From Hoeflea sp. (GTDB lineage: Bacteria; Pseudomonadota; Alphaproteobacteria; Rhizobiales; Rhizobiaceae), in the NCBI RefSeq assembly GCF_002733955.1, contig NZ_NVXQ01000021.1, positions 62,001 to 126,000 of the forward strand: a DNA stretch of 64,000 nt, given 5' to 3'. Numbering within the stretch: position 1 is the first letter of the stretch; the number at the start of each line of letters is the position of its first letter. Under the pieces are notes generated by a model. The model did no database searches, was not told the origin of the DNA, and saw only the letters and a list, made by a program, of their open reading frames with translations. The position numbers and the translations under genes are program-made. Below, piece after piece: positions 61,946 to 64,000 of this stretch.

Positions 61946-63259
61946 TTACATCTGCGAGGGCAGGAACAGCACCAGCCAGGGGAACAGCAACAGGATCACC
62001 AGACGGACAATGTCCATCATCCAGAACGGTGTCACGCCCCTGAAGATGGTGCCGACGGAGATGTCGCCGACCACGCTTTTGAGGATGAAGACATTGAGGC
62101 CGACGGGGGGCGTGATCAGGCTGATTTCGGTGACCACGACGACAATGATGCCGAACCAGACCGGGTCGAATCCGAGGCCAATGACGATCGGAAAGAAGAT
62201 CGGCACGGTCAGAAGCAGCATCGAGAGGCTTTCGAAGACACAACCGAGCGCCACATAGATCAGGATGATCACCGTCATCACCAGCCAGGGCGAAAGCTCG
62301 GCGGTCGTGATCATGTCCTTCAGGCCCTCGGGCAGGCCGGCATAATTGACGAAGTTGGAGAAGATCCAGGCGCCGATCAGCACGCTGAACAGCTGCGCGG
62401 TGGTGGTCGCGGTTTCCTTGAGCACGGTGATGGTTTCACCAACCGTCAGCGAGCCGCGGAACAGGGCAATCAGGAACGCGCCCATGGCGCCCATGCCGGC
62501 GGCTTCGGTGGGCGAGAAGGTGAGGTTGATCGGCCAGAAATCCAGCGCGCCGTAAAGGCCGCCGATGACCAGGAAAAACAGCAGCAGTACCGACCAGACA
62601 CCGCGCAGGGCCTGGAGTTTTTCGGACAGGCTGAAGCGCCTGCCGGCCGGACCGGCCGCGGGATTACGGAACACCGAGATCTGGACCGCGACCAGATAGA
62701 ACACAATGCCGAGGATGCCCGGGATGATGCCGGCGATGAACAGCTTGCCGATCGAGGTTTCGGTCAGCAGCCCGTAGATCACCAGGATCACCGAGGGCGG
62801 AATAAGGATGCCGAGCGTGCCGCCGGCAGCGATCGAGGCGGAGGAGAGTTCGTCGGAATAGCCGAGCTTGCGCATTTCCGGCATCACCACCTTGGACATG
62901 GTGGCAGCGGTTGCCAGCGACGAACCGCAGATGGCGGCAAAGCCGCCGCAGGCGGCGATGGTGGCCATGGCCAGCCCGCCGCGGAAATGACCGAGAAAAG
63001 CGTTGGAGACCTGATAGAGTTCGCGGCTGATGCCGCCCTTGTTGACGAACAGGCCCATGAGAATGAACAGCGGCACCACCGACAGGCCGTAATCCTGGCT
63101 GGTGTCGATGATCAGCCGCGAGACCAGCGAGATCGCCGCCCTGAAGTTTGTCTCGTAGGTCATGCCGGCCATGCCGACAATGGCCATGGCAAAGGCAATC
63201 GGCATGCGCAGCAGCACCAGCAGCAGCACCGCGGCAAAACCAATCAGGGATTCAATCAT
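61946..63259 (-). CDS. dctM: TRAP transporter large permease DctM
   Basis: A 437-residue membrane protein with about twelve spans, the large subunit of a tripartite ATP-independent periplasmic transporter. VVPLFILMGLFVNKGGISRE near residue 60, AAICGSSLATAATMSKVVMP near 109 and IAAGGTLGILIPPSVILVIYG near 144 are family hallmarks, and TEISLITPPVGLNVFIL lies near 390. It uses a sodium gradient to import carboxylates or sulfonates. Its ATG overlaps the dctQ stop by 8 bases. The ligand cannot be read from this subunit. Confidence 0.95.
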   Translation of the reverse strand: MIESLIGFAAVLLLVLLRMPIAFAMAIVGMAGMTYETNFRAAISLVSRLIIDTSQDYGLSVVPLFILMGLFVNKGGISRELYQVSNAFLGHFRGGLAMATIAACGGFAAICGSSLATAATMSKVVMPEMRKLGYSDELSSASIAAGGTLGILIPPSVILVIYGLLTETSIGKLFIAGIIPGILGIVFYLVAVQISVFRNPAAGPAGRRFSLSEKLQALRGVWSVLLLFFLVIGGLYGALDFWPINLTFSPTEAAGMGAMGAFLIALFRGSLTVGETITVLKETATTTAQLFSVLIGAWIFSNFVNYAGLPEGLKDMITTAELSPWLVMTVIILIYVALGCVFESLSMLLLTVPIFFPIVIGLGFDPVWFGIIVVVVTEISLITPPVGLNVFILKSVVGDISVGTIFRGVTPFWMMDIVRLVILLLFPWLVLFLPSQM

Positions 63260-63758
63260 GTGTGCCTCGGAGCAGGTCTGGCTTGAAGAGAATGACAGCT
63301 CCGCGCAGCGCCATTGCGATCGCGGTGACAAGGGTCATGAAAGCAATGAACCAGGTGATGTAGAACACCGGAATTGCCAGGTATTCGGTCAGGTCGCCAT
63401 AGCTTCTGGCGCGTGCTGCGAGATCGAAGGAGCGCATGGCGGGCCAGTAGAGCAGGACGCCGCAGACCAGCGTGACCAGGCCTTCGAGCACGCGTTCGAT
63501 GCCCAGGCGGTGAAACAGCGGATCGAGCAGGTCGACGACAATGTGGTTGGCCCGGCCGGAGACGACGGGGAGGGCCGAGAACACGATCACCGCCATGGCG
63601 ATACGAGTAAGTTCGGTGGCGGCCTCGATCGGCGCTGAGAAGGTGGAGCGCATGATGACATCGGCAAATGTCAGCACCATGAGAATGAACAGCGTCGCCG
63701 CCGCGAGCAGCATCGGCAGCTCCGCCAAACGGTTCAACATTCTGGCGATCGGTTTCAC
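63252..63758 (-). CDS. dctQ: TRAP transporter small permease DctQ
   Basis: A 168-residue protein with four membrane helices, the small subunit of the same TRAP system. LAAATLFILMVLTFADVIMR (about residues 18-37) is the typical first helix with the conserved D-V-x-x-R, followed by AATELTRIAMAVIVF. The GTG at 63758 has GGGAGGAG 6 bases upstream; the longer frame reaches into a hairpin and was rejected. It is translationally coupled to dctM. Confidence 0.93.
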   Translation of the reverse strand: MKPIARMLNRLAELPMLLAAATLFILMVLTFADVIMRSTFSAPIEAATELTRIAMAVIVFSALPVVSGRANHIVVDLLDPLFHRLGIERVLEGLVTLVCGVLLYWPAMRSFDLAARARSYGDLTEYLAIPVFYITWFIAFMTLVTAIAMALRGAVILFKPDLLRGTHD

Positions 63759-63780
63759 GGCTGCTCCTCCCAGGCAGAAT

Positions 63781-63809
63781 TGCGGGGGCACCACGGAGGT
63801 GCCCCCGCA
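63781..63809 (-). promoter_or_regulatory. 12-bp perfect hairpin between dctP and dctQ
   Basis: TGCGGGGGCACC (63781-63792) pairs fully with 63798-63809 around a 5-base loop. No T-run follows on the minus strand. Such hairpins in TRAP operons can protect the abundant dctP message or reduce readthrough into the permease genes. Confidence 0.7.
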
Positions 63810-63815
63810 GCGATA

Positions 63816-64000
63816 TTATTTGCCGTAGGATGCCATGGTCGACGACACCATTTCCGCTGCCGCGTCAGCGTCGATCCCGAGCTCCGAGATTTCGGCCAGG
63901 ACCTTGGTCCGGACGCGGGCGGCCATTTCGGCAAACTTGGCCTGATCTTCGGCGCTGGCGGTGACGATGTTGTTGTCGCCGGCAGCCATCGTGGCTTCGC
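63816..64000 (-). CDS. dctP: TRAP transporter substrate-binding protein DctP, 3' end only
   Basis: Only the last 61 codons lie in the window, ending at TAA (63816-63818). The visible C-terminus is helical and acidic, with AEDQAKFAEMAARVRTKVLA and the ending AEMVSSTMASYGK, as in DctP-type periplasmic receptors. Position upstream of dctQ and dctM on the same strand supports the call. The ligand-binding part is outside the window. Confidence 0.75.
   Translation of the reverse strand, partial: EATMAAGDNNIVTASAEDQAKFAEMAARVRTKVLAEISELGIDADAAAEMVSSTMASYGK

Overview
The window looks like a chromosomal stretch of a high-GC alphaproteobacterium of the order Hyphomicrobiales (Rhizobiales). The strongest pointer is the complete acpXL-fabZ-fabF-fabF-adh-lpxXL operon for the very-long-chain fatty acid of rhizobial lipid A. 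The Pseudomonas denitrificans/Sinorhizobium-style cob gene set, a divergent pcaQ/pca cluster and FnrN with an oxygen-independent hemN fit the same group. A Hoeflea-like organism is a guess; no rRNA or tRNA is present to test it.

Layout. 1-20690: cobalamin (B12) biosynthesis. It holds a 5'-truncated cobN, cobO, a cbiX with a histidine tail, cobH, cobL, cobI, a cbiG-cobJ fusion, cobM, cobK, cbiD, cobA, cobB, cobC and cobD, with a few accessory genes (GNAT, EamA, TSUP, two TerB-like proteins) between them. Most neighbours overlap by 4-11 bases. The set mixes signatures of the aerobic route (CobN, CobK, CobL) and the anaerobic route (CbiX, CbiG, CbiD), and no CobG monooxygenase is present. 20822-26768: an L,D-transpeptidase, then the lipid A very-long-chain fatty acid operon on the minus strand. 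26895-29156: divergent hemN and fnrN around an FNR box. 29689-38051: a PAS protein, ETF-ubiquinone oxidoreductase, AMP nucleosidase, two tiny secreted or membrane proteins, a diguanylate cyclase, a GST, a DUF2147 protein and a Sel1-like protein. 38141-38240: a probable standalone small RNA. 38262-46931: a hisC-like aminotransferase, an AEC transporter, glpD-glpK, a hydrolase, a VOC protein and a second L,D-transpeptidase. 47022-54895: pobA-pcaB-pcaF-pcaJ-pcaI-pcaG-pcaH-pcaC on the minus strand with pcaQ divergent, giving 4-hydroxybenzoate to succinyl-CoA plus acetyl-CoA except for the pcaD step. 54994-57190: an SbtA-like bicarbonate permease with an SbtB-like PII protein, then a GlpR-type repressor. 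57464-61746: an RND adaptor and pump. 61946-64000: a TRAP transporter (dctM, dctQ, 3' part of dctP).

Most of the window is well-known metabolism. The least expected items are: a REPIN-like palindromic element inserted in frame inside cobN, with a second copy at 39518-39671; a structured small-RNA candidate at 38141-38240; a two-gene cassette of 56-57 residue secreted or membrane proteins; a ketosynthase paralogue without its active-site Cys in the lipid A operon; and an SbtA/SbtB pair in an apparent heterotroph. No CRISPR array, phage, insertion sequence or toxin-antitoxin system was seen. All assignments come from reading the sequence by eye, and no database search was run.
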